Made by a program: the position numbers and the translations under genes. From DATFQI01 sp963816955 (GTDB lineage Bacteria; Actinomycetota; Thermoleophilia; Solirubrobacterales; Solirubrobacteraceae): a DNA stretch of 64,000 nucleotides. Within the stretch, counting starts at the first letter, position 1; the number at the start of each line of letters is the position of its first letter. The DNA lies in contig CAWFME010000005.1 in assembly GCA_963816955.1 (NCBI GenBank), forward strand, positions 1,116,001-1,180,000, written 5' to 3'. Positions 8,091 to 16,666 of the stretch are shown in pieces. The notes beneath the pieces are model-generated. The model was not told where the DNA came from and did no database searches. It saw only the letters and a list, made by a program, of their open reading frames with translations.

Positions 8091-9611
8091 ATGGCTCTCG
8101 ACTTCCCCACTGAACGCTTCGCTCGCAACGGCGACGGCTCGCAGAAGCCCGTCGCGGTGCTCGGCGGCGGCCCCGCGGGCCTGACCGCCGGCTACCTGCT
8201 CGCCCAGAAGGGGCGCCCCGTCATCGTGCTCGAGGCCGAGGACCAGGTCGGTGGCATCGCCAAGACCGAGGTCCGGGACGGCTACCGGTTCGACCTCGGC
8301 GGCCACCGCTTCTTCACCAAGTCCAAGGAGGTCGACGACCTCTGGCACGAGGTGATGAAGGAGGAGTTCCTCAAGCGCCCCCGCATGTCGCGGATCTACT
8401 GGAACGGCAAGTTCCTCGACTACCCGCTCAACGGCACGGACGTGATCAAGAAGCTCGGCCCCGTCGAGCTCGTGCGCTCCGGCCTCTCCTACCTGTGGGC
8501 GCTGATCAAGCCCAAGGGCAAGGAGGAGAACCTCGAGCAGTGGGTCTCCAACCGCTTCGGCTGGCGCCTCTACAACCACTTCTTCAAGGGCTACACCGAG
8601 AAGGTCTGGGGCGTCCCGACCACCGAGCTGCGTGCCGAGTGGGCCGCCCAGCGGATCAAGGGCCTTTCCTTCTGGTCTGCCGCCAAGGCCGCCTTCATGG
8701 GCAACGGCGACAACAAGATCAAGTCGCTGATCTCCGAGTTCCACTACCCCCGCTTCGGCCCCGGCCAGATGTGGGAGACGATGTGCGACGAGATCATCGC
8801 CCTCGGCGGCGAGGTCCGGCTCAACGCCCGCGTCGACGACATCGAGGTCGAGGACGGCCGCATCGTGGCCGTCACGGCCGGCGGCGAGCGGATCGAGTGC
8901 AGCGACGTCATCTCCTCGCTCCCGCTGCGCGCCACGGTCGGCCTGGCGGGCGAGTCCTCCGGCGCCTCCAAGGAGGTCAAGGACGCCGCGATGGGCCTGC
9001 GCTACCGCGACTTCCTGACGGTCGCGCTGATCGTCGACGGCGAGGACCTCTTCCCGGACAACTGGATCTACATCCACGACGACTCGGTCAACGTGGGCCG
9101 GATCCAGAACTTCCGCTCGTGGAGCCCGTGGATGGTCCCGGACCCGACCAAGGCCAGTGTCGGCCTCGAGTTCTTCTGCTTCCAGGGCGACGAGCTGTGG
9201 GAGATGGACGACGACGACCTCGTCGAGCTCGCCAAGAAGGAGCTCGGCCAGCTCGGGCTCGGCGATCCCTCGAAGGTCGAGAAGGGCTACGTCACGCGCG
9301 TGCCGCTCGCCTATCCGATGTACGACGCCGACTACGCCCAGCGCGTCGACGCGATCCGCGAGTGGCTGGAGACGATCTCCAACCTCCAGCAGGTCGGCCG
9401 CAACGGGCTGCACCGGTACAACAACTCCGACCACTCGATGCTCACGGCGATCCGTGCGGTGGACAACATCGTCAACGGCGCGAACCACGACATCTGGGCG
9501 GTCAACGCGGAGTCCGTCTACCACGAGGAGGACGTCGCGGACGAGCACCCGTACCGGCGCGCGCCCGAGACCAAGGCGATGCGCGAGCCGCTGGTCAGTT
9601 CCCGCACCTGA
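8091..9611 (+). CDS. NAD(P)/FAD-dependent oxidoreductase (protoporphyrinogen-oxidase/UGM-like)
   Basis: A 506-residue flavoprotein. The N-terminal Rossmann motif VAVLGGGPAGLTAG (about residues 20-33) is followed by an acidic strand end (VLEAEDQVGG) and the conserved FDLGGHRFFTKSKEV segment typical of the amine-oxidase/UDP-galactopyranose mutase group. Later motifs include GYTEKVWGVP and, near the end, the GLHRYNNSDHSMLTA flavin-contact region. Proteins of this group often sit in polysaccharide or carotenoid loci; here the divergent two-component system and upstream glycosyltransferases hint at envelope glycan work, but the substrate is unknown. ATG 8091 has a purine-rich GAGGGGCAGG upstream. 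Confidence 0.85.
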   Translation: MALDFPTERFARNGDGSQKPVAVLGGGPAGLTAGYLLAQKGRPVIVLEAEDQVGGIAKTEVRDGYRFDLGGHRFFTKSKEVDDLWHEVMKEEFLKRPRMSRIYWNGKFLDYPLNGTDVIKKLGPVELVRSGLSYLWALIKPKGKEENLEQWVSNRFGWRLYNHFFKGYTEKVWGVPTTELRAEWAAQRIKGLSFWSAAKAAFMGNGDNKIKSLISEFHYPRFGPGQMWETMCDEIIALGGEVRLNARVDDIEVEDGRIVAVTAGGERIECSDVISSLPLRATVGLAGESSGASKEVKDAAMGLRYRDFLTVALIVDGEDLFPDNWIYIHDDSVNVGRIQNFRSWSPWMVPDPTKASVGLEFFCFQGDELWEMDDDDLVELAKKELGQLGLGDPSKVEKGYVTRVPLAYPMYDADYAQRVDAIREWLETISNLQQVGRNGLHRYNNSDHSMLTAIRAVDNIVNGANHDIWAVNAESVYHEEDVADEHPYRRAPETKAMREPLVSSRT

Positions 9612-9759
9612 TTTCGGTAGGCCGTAAACCGACCTTGGACAGATGTCCGATGGTCCGGCGTCCGGAGCAGTGACACTCTAGGCATTGTCCTGGAGGGCGT
9701 ACGGATTGGGCCCATGGGCCCCGCTCATGGAGGAGCAGCGGAGGGATTCGCTTAGAAAT

Positions 9760-9796
9760 CGGCCGCGCGGCCTGCACCGCGCGGCCGTTTCTCTTT
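9760..9796 (+). terminator. Strong intrinsic terminator
   Basis: An 11-bp perfect GC stem (CGGCCGCGCGG at 9760-9770 paired with 9777-9787) with a 6-nt loop is followed by TTTCTCTTT (9788-9796). It sits 148 bp after the FAD oxidoreductase stop, so the transcript either has a long 3' UTR or a separate short RNA ends here. The 9612-9759 stretch contains a 14-bp palindrome GGGCCCATGGGCCC (9708-9721) and a 13-codon open frame (9714-9755) without a good ribosome binding site; nothing else recognisable. Confidence 0.85.
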
Positions 9797-9822
9797 AACG
9801 CGGCCGGGGGTAGGAGACCCGC

Positions 9823-10392
9823 ATGAGCGACGACGACTCCACGACCAAGGCCGAGGACAAGGCCGAGCCTTCCGACGACGCCCAGGCGAAGGCCCAGCAG
9901 GAAGAGGAAGAGGTCGAGGAGGCCAAGAAGGTCATGGAGGAGCTCGAGGAGGGCGACCCGCCCGAGAACCTCGAGGACTGGCCCGGCGGCAAGGCCAAGT
10001 ACCAGACCTACGGCGGCCCGGACTCCGGCGAGGGCGGCTACGAGGACGGCGCCACGGCCAAGCTCGGTCCGTCAAATCTGCGTCATCACGAGGACGGCTC
10101 GGTGACGATCGACGGCGAAGAGGTCGACGACCCCGACGAGTACAAGGGCGAGCCGATCCCCGGCGGGCCCAGCGACCCCGACGCGCCGCCCGACCCGGCC
10201 ATGATCGGCCAGGACAACGAGGCCGAGGAATCCGACTCGGACGACGACTCCGGCGCCGACTCGGACGACGACTCCGGCGCCGACTCGGACGCCGACGACG
10301 ACTCCGACGCGGACGCGGACGCGGACGACGACTCCGGCGACGACGACGACGCCGACCGCGACGCCGACGACGCGGACTCCGAGGACCGCTGA
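9823..10392 (+). CDS. Highly acidic low-complexity protein with Asp/Ser repeats
   Basis: A 189-residue protein with extreme negative charge. The first ~45 residues are Asp/Glu/Ala/Gln-rich and probably coiled; the middle (about 46-125) contains an apparently more ordered piece with LEDWPGGKAKYQTYGGPD and LRHHEDGSVTIDGEEVDDP; the C-terminal ~60 residues are almost only D, S, A and G, built from an 8-residue DSDDDSGA-like unit encoded by a 24-bp tandem repeat at 10234-10281. No signal peptide. Ribosome site TAGGAGA precedes the ATG. I do not recognise a family; the acidic tail may bind cations or basic partners. Confidence 0.75.
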   Translation: MSDDDSTTKAEDKAEPSDDAQAKAQQEEEEVEEAKKVMEELEEGDPPENLEDWPGGKAKYQTYGGPDSGEGGYEDGATAKLGPSNLRHHEDGSVTIDGEEVDDPDEYKGEPIPGGPSDPDAPPDPAMIGQDNEAEESDSDDDSGADSDDDSGADSDADDDSDADADADDDSGDDDDADRDADDADSEDR

Positions 10393-10393
10393 G

Positions 10394-11962
10394 CTAGCGC
10401 CGCCGGATCGCGATCCGGCGGCTCACGTCGCGCCGGTTGCCGGCCGCGTCGCGCGCGACCACGGTCAGCGCCGCGATCACCCGCTTGCGGCGCAGGGTGC
10501 GCCGCAGCTTCCGCGCCGTCTTGCGGCTGATCCGCGCGGTCAGCAGGGTGCGCCGCCCGGCCGCGAGCTGCCGCCGCGCGGTCCGGAACGGCCCGACGCC
10601 GCGCAGCCGCCCGCCGACCCGCACCGTGGCGGGCTCGTCCGTCGTGACCGCGACCCGCAGCCGGCGCCGCGGCACGAGCGTGCGCCGCCCGCTGACACGC
10701 GCGCGCACGCTGGGCGCCTTCGAATCCGCGGTCGTGCCGGGCCCTTGTTGCAGGCCGCCGCCCGGCGTGGCGCCGCCCGTGCCCCCGCCGGGGAAGCACG
10801 CATTGGCGGGGCCCTCCACGAGCCGGTACACCGGGCCCGCCTGCGAAACCACGTGGACGCGGCCCGAAGCGTCCTCCCCGAACGACGTCGGGCTGTCGAT
10901 CGGCACGCAGGCGGAGGCGTCCGTCGACGGGTCGGAGAGCACCAGCGAGCGCAGCCGACCGTCGCAGAAGTCGGCGTAGACGTAGCGGCCGAGCAGCGAC
11001 GGGAGGCCCGGATCCCTGACCACGTAGCCGCCCGTGATCGAGCAGAAGCCGTCGCCGGCGTGGGTGAAGTCGATCACCGGCGCCGTGTGGGTGCCCGGGA
11101 ACTCGCCGCCGCTGCACAGCGTCGGGGTCTCCGGGTCGGTGGCGCCCCCGCGCGCCGGCGTGGCGATCTTGCCCTCGTAGCAGCGCCAGCCGTAGTTGAC
11201 GCCGCGGCCGCCGCCGGCGCTCGCGGGCGCGAAGTCGATCTCCTCGCGGTGGCCCTGCCCGACGTCGGCGATCGCGAGGTCGCCCGTGGCGCGGTCGAAC
11301 GAGAACCGCCACGGGTTGCGCAGGCCGTAGGCCCAGACGGCGTTGCCGAAGGGGTTGTCGGCCGGCACGGTGTGGGCTCCGTCGGTGGCGCCGCTCGGGT
11401 CGATCCGGAGGATCTTGCCGAGCAGCGAGCTCGTGTCCTCGGCGTCGTGGATGGGGTTGTCGTTGGACATGCCGCCGTCGCCCGTGGCGATGTAGAGCAG
11501 CCCGTCGGGGCCGAACTGGAGCTGGCCGCCGTTGTGGTTGCTCGCCTCGGTGTGCGGGATCGAGATCACCACCCGGCGGGTCGCGGCGTCCGCCGCGTCG
11601 GGGTCGAGCGAAGAGCGCCTGTGCTCGTAGACCTGCAACGAGCGGTCGGCTGCCGTGAGGAAGACGTACGAGAGCCCGCTGACCGCGTAGTCGGGAGGGA
11701 AGGCGATCGAGAGCAGCCCCTGCTCGCTGCCGGAGCTCCTCGTGATCCCGCGTACGTCGAGGAACGTCTTGACGGCGCCGCCGGAGAGCACCTTCACCAG
11801 GCCCGCCTGCTCGACGACGAACAGCCGCCCGTCTCCGGGCGGGGATGTCACGTGGGTCGGCGCGGTGAAGTCGCCGACCTTGGAGAGCGTGGGCGCGGCG
11901 TGCGCGGCGGCGGGCGCGAGGAGGCCGGCGGCCGCGAGCAGGAGGACGGCGAGCCGGCGCAA
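10394..11962 (-). CDS. Secreted PQQ-dependent sugar dehydrogenase-like (GSDH) protein
   Basis: A 522-residue exported six-bladed propeller protein related to soluble glucose/L-sorbosone dehydrogenases (yliI-like). A signal peptide (about 1-22, ending AAAHAA) leads into TLSKVGDFTAPTHVTSPPGDG, then the family motifs EQGLLSIAFPPDY, HNGGQLQFGPDG and LYIATGDGG, and later GLRNPWRFSFD and VGQGHREEID. The C-terminal ~110 residues, after a Gly-rich linker, form an Arg-rich beta domain with ARDAAGNRR, a common tail in secreted proteins of this lineage. It would oxidise aldose sugars if PQQ is available. The start is TTG at 11962, 4 bp after the rhodanese stop. Confidence 0.87.
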   Translation of the reverse strand: MRRLAVLLLAAAGLLAPAAAHAAPTLSKVGDFTAPTHVTSPPGDGRLFVVEQAGLVKVLSGGAVKTFLDVRGITRSSGSEQGLLSIAFPPDYAVSGLSYVFLTAADRSLQVYEHRRSSLDPDAADAATRRVVISIPHTEASNHNGGQLQFGPDGLLYIATGDGGMSNDNPIHDAEDTSSLLGKILRIDPSGATDGAHTVPADNPFGNAVWAYGLRNPWRFSFDRATGDLAIADVGQGHREEIDFAPASAGGGRGVNYGWRCYEGKIATPARGGATDPETPTLCSGGEFPGTHTAPVIDFTHAGDGFCSITGGYVVRDPGLPSLLGRYVYADFCDGRLRSLVLSDPSTDASACVPIDSPTSFGEDASGRVHVVSQAGPVYRLVEGPANACFPGGGTGGATPGGGLQQGPGTTADSKAPSVRARVSGRRTLVPRRRLRVAVTTDEPATVRVGGRLRGVGPFRTARRQLAAGRRTLLTARISRKTARKLRRTLRRKRVIAALTVVARDAAGNRRDVSRRIAIRRR

Positions 11963-11966
11963 CGGG

Positions 11967-12305
11967 CTAGTGGGCCGCGACGGACCCGTCCTCGGGCTCG
12001 AGCGGGCGGCCCTCGCCGCTCCAGGCCTCGAGGCCGCCGTCGAGCGAGTAGGCCTCGTAGCCCGCGCGGCGGAACGCGTCGGCCGCCATCGCCGAGCGGC
12101 TCCCGACGCGGCAGTAGAAGACGACGGGGCGGTCCTGCTCGATCGTGGCCGCCTGCGAGGCGACCTCGCCGAGCACGATGTGGCGCGCGCCGCCGATCCG
12201 GCCGGCGTCCCACTCGTGGTCCTCGCGCACGTCGATCAGCTGCGCATCCTGGTCGCGGCGCAGCGCCTCGGCCTGCTCCGGCGTGACGTCCCGGTCCCCT
12301 GCCAT
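11967..12305 (-). CDS. Rhodanese-like domain protein
   Basis: A single-domain 112-residue rhodanese. It contains the N-terminal LIDVREDHEWDAGRI motif and the active loop VVFYCRVGSRS with catalytic C65, both needed for sulfur transfer via a persulfide, and ends with the usual GGLEAW. It lies 4 bp upstream of the sugar dehydrogenase gene on the same strand and 19 bp after the carboxyltransferase, so the three may form an operon. The physiological sulfur donor and acceptor are unknown. Confidence 0.9.
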   Translation of the reverse strand: MAGDRDVTPEQAEALRRDQDAQLIDVREDHEWDAGRIGGARHIVLGEVASQAATIEQDRPVVFYCRVGSRSAMAADAFRRAGYEAYSLDGGLEAWSGEGRPLEPEDGSVAAH

Positions 12306-12324
12306 CCCCCCAAACGGTAGCCGC

Positions 12325-13899
12325 TCACGGCCGGGGCCCGCGGGCCTTCGGGCCGCCGCCGGCCTCGTGGGCGACGAGCTCGTGGGCGCGGCGCGCCCAG
12401 GCGCACAGCAGCGGGCGGGTCTCCCGCGGGTCGATGATCTCCTCGACGCCGAAGCGCTCGGCGGTGCGGAACGGCGAGCGCACGGCGTTCAGCCGCGCCT
12501 CGATCTCCGCGCGCAGGGCGACCGGGTCCTCGGCGGCCTCGAGCTCGCGGCGGTAGGCCGCCTCCAGCCCGCCTGCGATCGGCAGCGAGCCCCAGTCGCC
12601 TGAGGGCCAGGCGTAGCGGACGAGCAGCCGGGAGGCGTCGGCGTGCGCCGCGCCCGCGACGCCGTAGACCTTGCGCACGAGCACCGACGCCCACGGCACC
12701 GACGCCTGGTGGACCGCGAACAGCGCGCGGGCGCCGCGGCGCATCGTGCCCGCCCGCTCGGCCTCCGTCCCGATCACGAAGCCCGGCTGGTCGACGAAGT
12801 TCACGACGGGCAGCCGGAACTGGTCGCAGAGGTCGACGAAGCGCACGAGCTTGTCCGAGGCGTCGCCGGTGAGCCCGCCGCCGTAGTGCTTCGGATCGGA
12901 GGCGATCACGCCGACCGGGCGGCCGTCGAGCCGGCCAAGCGCGCAGATCGCCGGGCGCCCGTGGCGGGCGCCGAGCTCGAACAGCGAGCCGCGGTCGAGC
13001 ACCGCCTCGAGGATCGCGCGCATCGCGTACGGCTTGCGCGGGTCGCGCGGGACGACCTCCAGCAGCGCCTCCTCGCGCCGGTCCGGCGCGTCGGTGGAGG
13101 CCGCGATCGGCGGCAGCTCCCAGACGTTGGCCGGCAGGTAGGAGAGGAAGCGCCGCAGCTGGGCCAGCGCGTCGTCCTCGTCGGCCGCCTCGTTGTCGAC
13201 CGCGCCGGCGCGCGTCTGCGCTCTGGCGCCGCCGAGCGCCTCCTTGTCGGGCGACTCGCCCATCGCGGCCGCGACGACCGGCGGCCCGGCGACGAACAGC
13301 TGGCCCGTGCCGCGCACGATCACCGAGAAGTGCGAGGCGACCACGCGCGCCGCGCCCAGCCCGGCCACGGGCCCGAGCGCGGCGGCGACGACGGGCACGA
13401 TCGCCATGTTCTCGACGGCGACCTCCATCCCGGGCAGGAACGGGACGTAGGTGAAGCCCATCTGCTCGAGCGACTTGACCGAGCCGCCGCCGCCCGTGCC
13501 GTCGACGAGCCGCGCGAGCGGGAGCCGGAGGTCGTGCGCCATCCGCTCCGCGTGGACCATCTTCTGCCAGATCGCGGCGTCGGCGGCGCCGCCGCGGATC
13601 GTGAAGTCGTCCGCCTGGACCACGAGCCCGCGCCCGTCCGCCTCGCCCTGGCCGATGACCATGTTCGCGGGCATGAAGGTCTCGAGCGCGCCGTCCTCGC
13701 CGTAGCCCGCTACACCGGCCAGCGCGCCGGTCTCGTGGAAGGTCCCCGGGTCGAGCAGCCGCTCGATCCGCTCGCGCACGGTCAGCTTGCCGGCGGCGTG
13801 CTGGCGCTCGACGCGCGACGCGCGGTCGGGGTGCGACCCGGGATCGCGCGCGAGCGCCTCGCGCCTGCGCAGCTCGTCGAGCTCGGGCTCCCAGGACAT
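12325..13899 (-). CDS. Acyl-CoA carboxylase carboxyltransferase (beta) subunit
   Basis: A 524-residue crotonase-fold carboxyltransferase that moves CO2 from carboxybiotin to an acyl-CoA (acetyl-, propionyl- or methylcrotonyl-CoA). It begins MSWEPELDELRRREALA and contains KLTVRERIERLLDPGTFHE, the acyl-CoA oxyanion region GSVKSLEQMGFTY and, in the C-terminal half, a second glycine-rich site around FVDQPGFVIGTEAE. The ATG at 13899 is chosen because conservation begins there; the frame is open further upstream but antisense to the neighbouring oxidase gene. TAGTCT precedes it by 8 nt. No biotin carboxylase subunit is adjacent, so substrate is uncertain. Confidence 0.88.
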   Translation of the reverse strand: MSWEPELDELRRREALARDPGSHPDRASRVERQHAAGKLTVRERIERLLDPGTFHETGALAGVAGYGEDGALETFMPANMVIGQGEADGRGLVVQADDFTIRGGAADAAIWQKMVHAERMAHDLRLPLARLVDGTGGGGSVKSLEQMGFTYVPFLPGMEVAVENMAIVPVVAAALGPVAGLGAARVVASHFSVIVRGTGQLFVAGPPVVAAAMGESPDKEALGGARAQTRAGAVDNEAADEDDALAQLRRFLSYLPANVWELPPIAASTDAPDRREEALLEVVPRDPRKPYAMRAILEAVLDRGSLFELGARHGRPAICALGRLDGRPVGVIASDPKHYGGGLTGDASDKLVRFVDLCDQFRLPVVNFVDQPGFVIGTEAERAGTMRRGARALFAVHQASVPWASVLVRKVYGVAGAAHADASRLLVRYAWPSGDWGSLPIAGGLEAAYRRELEAAEDPVALRAEIEARLNAVRSPFRTAERFGVEEIIDPRETRPLLCAWARRAHELVAHEAGGGPKARGPRP

Positions 13900-13907
13900 G
13901 GCCGGGG

Positions 13908-13913
13908 AGACTA
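13908..13913 (-). promoter_or_regulatory. -10 element TAGTCT (minus) of leaderless type
   Basis: Minus-strand TAGTCT is 8 nt before the ATG at 13899 and overlaps, by two bases, the plus-strand TAGCCT of the divergent oxidase gene. Confidence 0.4.
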
Positions 13914-13917
13914 GCCT
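13912..13917 (+). promoter_or_regulatory. -10 element TAGCCT of leaderless type
   Basis: TAGCCT is 7 nt ahead of the ATG at 13925. The whole divergent gap is only 25 bp, so both promoters must place their -35 regions inside the opposite gene. Confidence 0.4.
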
Positions 13918-13924
13918 CGGGCCC

Positions 13925-15226
13925 ATGTGGAGCAACTGGGCCGGCACGCACTCCTGCGTGCCCGTGGCGATCGAGCACCCGAAATCCGCGCGCGAGGTGG
14001 CCGGCGCGGTGCGCCGGGCCGCCGCGGCGGGCCGGACGGTGCGCGCGGCGGGGGCCGGCCACTCGTTCTCGGCCTGCGTGCCGACCGACGGGACGCTGGT
14101 GGTGCTCGACCGCCTGGACCGGGTCCTCGATGCCGACCCGGCCTCCGGGCTGGTGAAAACGGAGGCCGGGATCACGCTCGCGGCGCTCAACGGCGCCCTG
14201 GAGGAGCACGGCCTGGCGCTGCCCAACCTCGGTGACATCGACGCCCAGACGCTGGCGGGCGCGATCGCGACCGGGACGCACGGCACCGGCGCCCGGCTGC
14301 CGAACCTCAGCGCGCAGGTGGAGGCGCTCGAGCTCGTCGACGGCACGGGCGAGCGGCGCACGCTCACCGGCGACGACGGCGACCTGCTGCGGGCCGCCCG
14401 CATCGGGCTCGGCTCGCTGGGGATCGTGACCGCGGTGACGCTGCGCTGCGTGCCCGCGTTCCGCCTGCGCGGCGTGGACACGACGCTGCCGCTGGAGGAG
14501 GTGCTCGACGGCCTCGACGAGCGCGTTGACGCCCACGACCACTTCGAGTTCTGGACGTTCCCGCACTCGCCGCTGGCCCTGACGCGCACGAACGACCGCA
14601 CCGACGCGCCGGTCAGCGCGCCGGGCCCGGCCAAGGCGTGGCTGCACGACGTGCTGCTCGACAACCACGCGCTCGAGCTGCTGAGCCGCGCCGGCCGCCG
14701 CTACCCGCGGGCGATCCCGCGCATCAACCGGCTCGCCGCGGCGGCCGCCTCCGGGCGCGAGCGGGTGGACGCCTCGCACCGCATCTTCGCCAGCCCGCGG
14801 CTCGTGCGCTTCGACGAGATGGAGTACGCGATCCCGCGCGAGCACGCCGCCGACGCGGTCCGCGGCGCCCGCGCGATCCTCGAGCGCCACCCGGTGAACT
14901 TCCCGGTCGAGCTGCGCTTCGTGGCCGGAGACGATGCCCTGCTCTCACCCGCGCACGGCCGCGACACCGCCTACGTGGCGGTCCACGTCTTCAAGGGGAT
15001 CGACGGCGAGCGGCCGTTCCGCGAGGTCGAGCGGCTGATGGCCGGCTGGGGCGGCCGCCCGCACTGGGGAAAGCGCTCCTACCTCGGCGCCCGCGAGCTC
15101 AAGACCCGCTACCCGGCCTGGGACGCCTTCGCCGCCGCCCGCGCGGAGCTCGACCCCGAAGGCCGCTTCGAGAGCACCTGGGCGCGCCGGACGCTCGGCG
15201 CCGCGCGCCGCCGCGCGGCGGCTTAG
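13925..15226 (+). CDS. FAD-linked sugar/alditol oxidase (D-arabinono-1,4-lactone oxidase family)
   Basis: A 433-residue vanillyl-alcohol-oxidase-fold flavoenzyme. The N-terminal FAD-binding (PCMH) domain has RAAGAGHSFSA with H46, the position that carries covalent FAD in related sugar oxidases, followed by GLALPNLGDIDAQTLAGA and IATGTHGTG. The C-terminal ALO domain ends with GRPHWGKRSYL and ELDPEGRFES, diagnostic of the ALO/alditol oxidase group. It would oxidise a sugar lactone or polyol with O2, making H2O2. The next gene, convergent and 9 bp away, is a PLP aldolase/deaminase, a neighbour often seen with this family in actinobacteria. Confidence 0.9.
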   Translation: MWSNWAGTHSCVPVAIEHPKSAREVAGAVRRAAAAGRTVRAAGAGHSFSACVPTDGTLVVLDRLDRVLDADPASGLVKTEAGITLAALNGALEEHGLALPNLGDIDAQTLAGAIATGTHGTGARLPNLSAQVEALELVDGTGERRTLTGDDGDLLRAARIGLGSLGIVTAVTLRCVPAFRLRGVDTTLPLEEVLDGLDERVDAHDHFEFWTFPHSPLALTRTNDRTDAPVSAPGPAKAWLHDVLLDNHALELLSRAGRRYPRAIPRINRLAAAAASGRERVDASHRIFASPRLVRFDEMEYAIPREHAADAVRGARAILERHPVNFPVELRFVAGDDALLSPAHGRDTAYVAVHVFKGIDGERPFREVERLMAGWGGRPHWGKRSYLGARELKTRYPAWDAFAAARAELDPEGRFESTWARRTLGAARRRAAA

Positions 15227-15235
15227 GCGCGCTGG

Positions 15236-16438
15236 CTACAGGAACGCGCGGCCCTCCCCGCGGTAGGTCGGGACGGTCTCGGCGACCTCGCCGCCCCGCA
15301 CGAGGTGGACCGCGTCGAAGCGCTCGCACAGCTCGCCGGCCTTCGCGTGGCGGAACCAGACCCGGTCGCCGACGCGCAGCGAGGCGGCGGCCTCGCCGGT
15401 GACCGGCGTCTGCACCTCGCCGGCGCCCTCCTGGCGGTCCAGCCGCAGCCCCACCGGGAGCACGGGGCGCGGCAGCCGGTCCGCGCCCGCCGCGCCCGAG
15501 GCGAGGTAGCCGCCGCCGAGCACGGTCGCCACCGTGGCCGACGGCCGCCGCACGACGGGCAGCGCGAACAGCGCGGCCGGACGCGCCGAGAACGCCCGGT
15601 AGGCGTCGAACAGCGTCGGCGCGAACAGGCCCGAGCCGGCTGCCACCTCCGTCACCGCGGGCTCGGCGGCCGTGCGCTCGACCGAGCCGGTGCCGCCACC
15701 GTTGACGAAGCGCAGCGGCGCGACCGCGCGCACGGCGGCGACGACCTCGGCGCGGCGGGCAGCCAGCTCGCGCGCGGAGGCCGCCTGCATGCCCGCGATC
15801 GCGGCGCCGGCGAGCGCCCCGAGCCGCCCCGGCGGCCGGTCGCCGACGCCCGCGATGTGCGCCTCGTAGCTCATCAGCCCGTCGAGCACGAGCTCGGGCC
15901 GCGCGGCGATCTCGCGCGCCAGCGCCGCCGCGGCCGCCGGGCTGTGCAGCGGCGAGCGCTTGGCCCCGATCCGCAGCCGCCCGCCGAGCGGCCGCCAGCC
16001 CGCGTCGACGTCGAGGCAGACCTTCACGGGCGCCGCGGCCGTCGCGCCCGCCGCCTGGATCAGGTCAAGGTGCTCGATCGAGTCGACCATGACGGTCACC
16101 CGCTCGCGCGCCGCCCCCTCCGCGAGCTCGCGCAGCGCCCGCCGGTCGGCGGCCGGGTAGGCGACGACGAGGTCCTCGTGGCCGTGGCCGGCCAGCCACA
16201 GCGCCTCGGGCAGCGTGAAGGCGAGGATCCCCTGCAGGCCGGCGTCCAGGGCGCGCTCGATCAGCGCTCGCACGCGGACGGACTTGGACGCCAGCCGGAC
16301 CGGCTTGCCGCCCGCGCGGCGCAGGAGGTCGGCCGCGTTGGCGTCGAACGCATCGAGGTCGACGACCGCGAACGGCGGGTCCAGGCCCGCGGTGGCGGCG
16401 TCGAGCCGCGCCCGGTCGGCATCTGCGAGAACCGTCAC
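15236..16438 (-). CDS. Amino-acid deaminase/aldolase (D-threonine aldolase/DSD1-like, PLP)
   Basis: A 400-residue alanine-racemase-fold protein. The PLP lysine is K52 in KPVRLASKSVRV, near the N-terminus as in D-threonine aldolases and D-serine dehydratases. The C-terminal beta domain carries H364 and C371 in WFRHAKAGELCERF, matching the His-x6-Cys metal site of that family. It likely cleaves or deaminates a beta-hydroxy D-amino acid. GTG start at 16438 has minus-strand TAGCGT (16447-16452) 8 nt upstream. The convergent oxidase gene suggests a linked oxidative role, but that is only context. Confidence 0.87.
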   Translation of the reverse strand: MTVLADADRARLDAATAGLDPPFAVVDLDAFDANAADLLRRAGGKPVRLASKSVRVRALIERALDAGLQGILAFTLPEALWLAGHGHEDLVVAYPAADRRALRELAEGAARERVTVMVDSIEHLDLIQAAGATAAAPVKVCLDVDAGWRPLGGRLRIGAKRSPLHSPAAAAALAREIAARPELVLDGLMSYEAHIAGVGDRPPGRLGALAGAAIAGMQAASARELAARRAEVVAAVRAVAPLRFVNGGGTGSVERTAAEPAVTEVAAGSGLFAPTLFDAYRAFSARPAALFALPVVRRPSATVATVLGGGYLASGAAGADRLPRPVLPVGLRLDRQEGAGEVQTPVTGEAAASLRVGDRVWFRHAKAGELCERFDAVHLVRGGEVAETVPTYRGEGRAFL

Positions 16439-16489
16439 GCCTGCTCACGCTAGCTGCCGGGGCGTCCGCTAGAGTGCCGCGCTTCGAAA

Positions 16490-16658
16490 CGGGACATAAC
16501 GCCGAGTCCGGTGCGGTCGGGGGACTGCACGGGAGCGGGGGAACCAAGAGCAGTGAGGCCAGGGGAATCCTGACCGGGGGCGAATCGCCGTAGCGAGCGG
16601 CGTAGCGCGAGTCTTTCCGCGCGAGCCCGACAGCTAACCCCGCAGGCGGTTGAAGAAA
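16490..16658 (+). promoter_or_regulatory. c-di-AMP riboswitch (ydaO/yuaA type)
   Basis: The leader contains the conserved ydaO blocks in order: CGCCGAGTCCG near 16499, GGGGGACTGCAC, GCGGGGGAACCAA (16536-16548), GGGGGCGAATCGCCG (16576-16590), and the highly conserved tail GAGCCCGACAGCTAACC (16623-16639) with CGCAGGCGG. A TAGAGT -10 lies at 16470-16475. It precedes a secreted cell-wall hydrolase, a standard target of c-di-AMP control in actinobacteria. In known members ligand binding turns expression off. The ribosome site AAAGGA (16655-16660) follows directly before the TTG start. Confidence 0.88.
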
Positions 16659-16666
16659 GGATCGTC

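Noticed and set aside
9714..9755. 13-codon open frame MGPAHGGAAEGFA
   Set aside because: No ribosome site at a proper distance and it lies in a palindrome; not supported as a gene.
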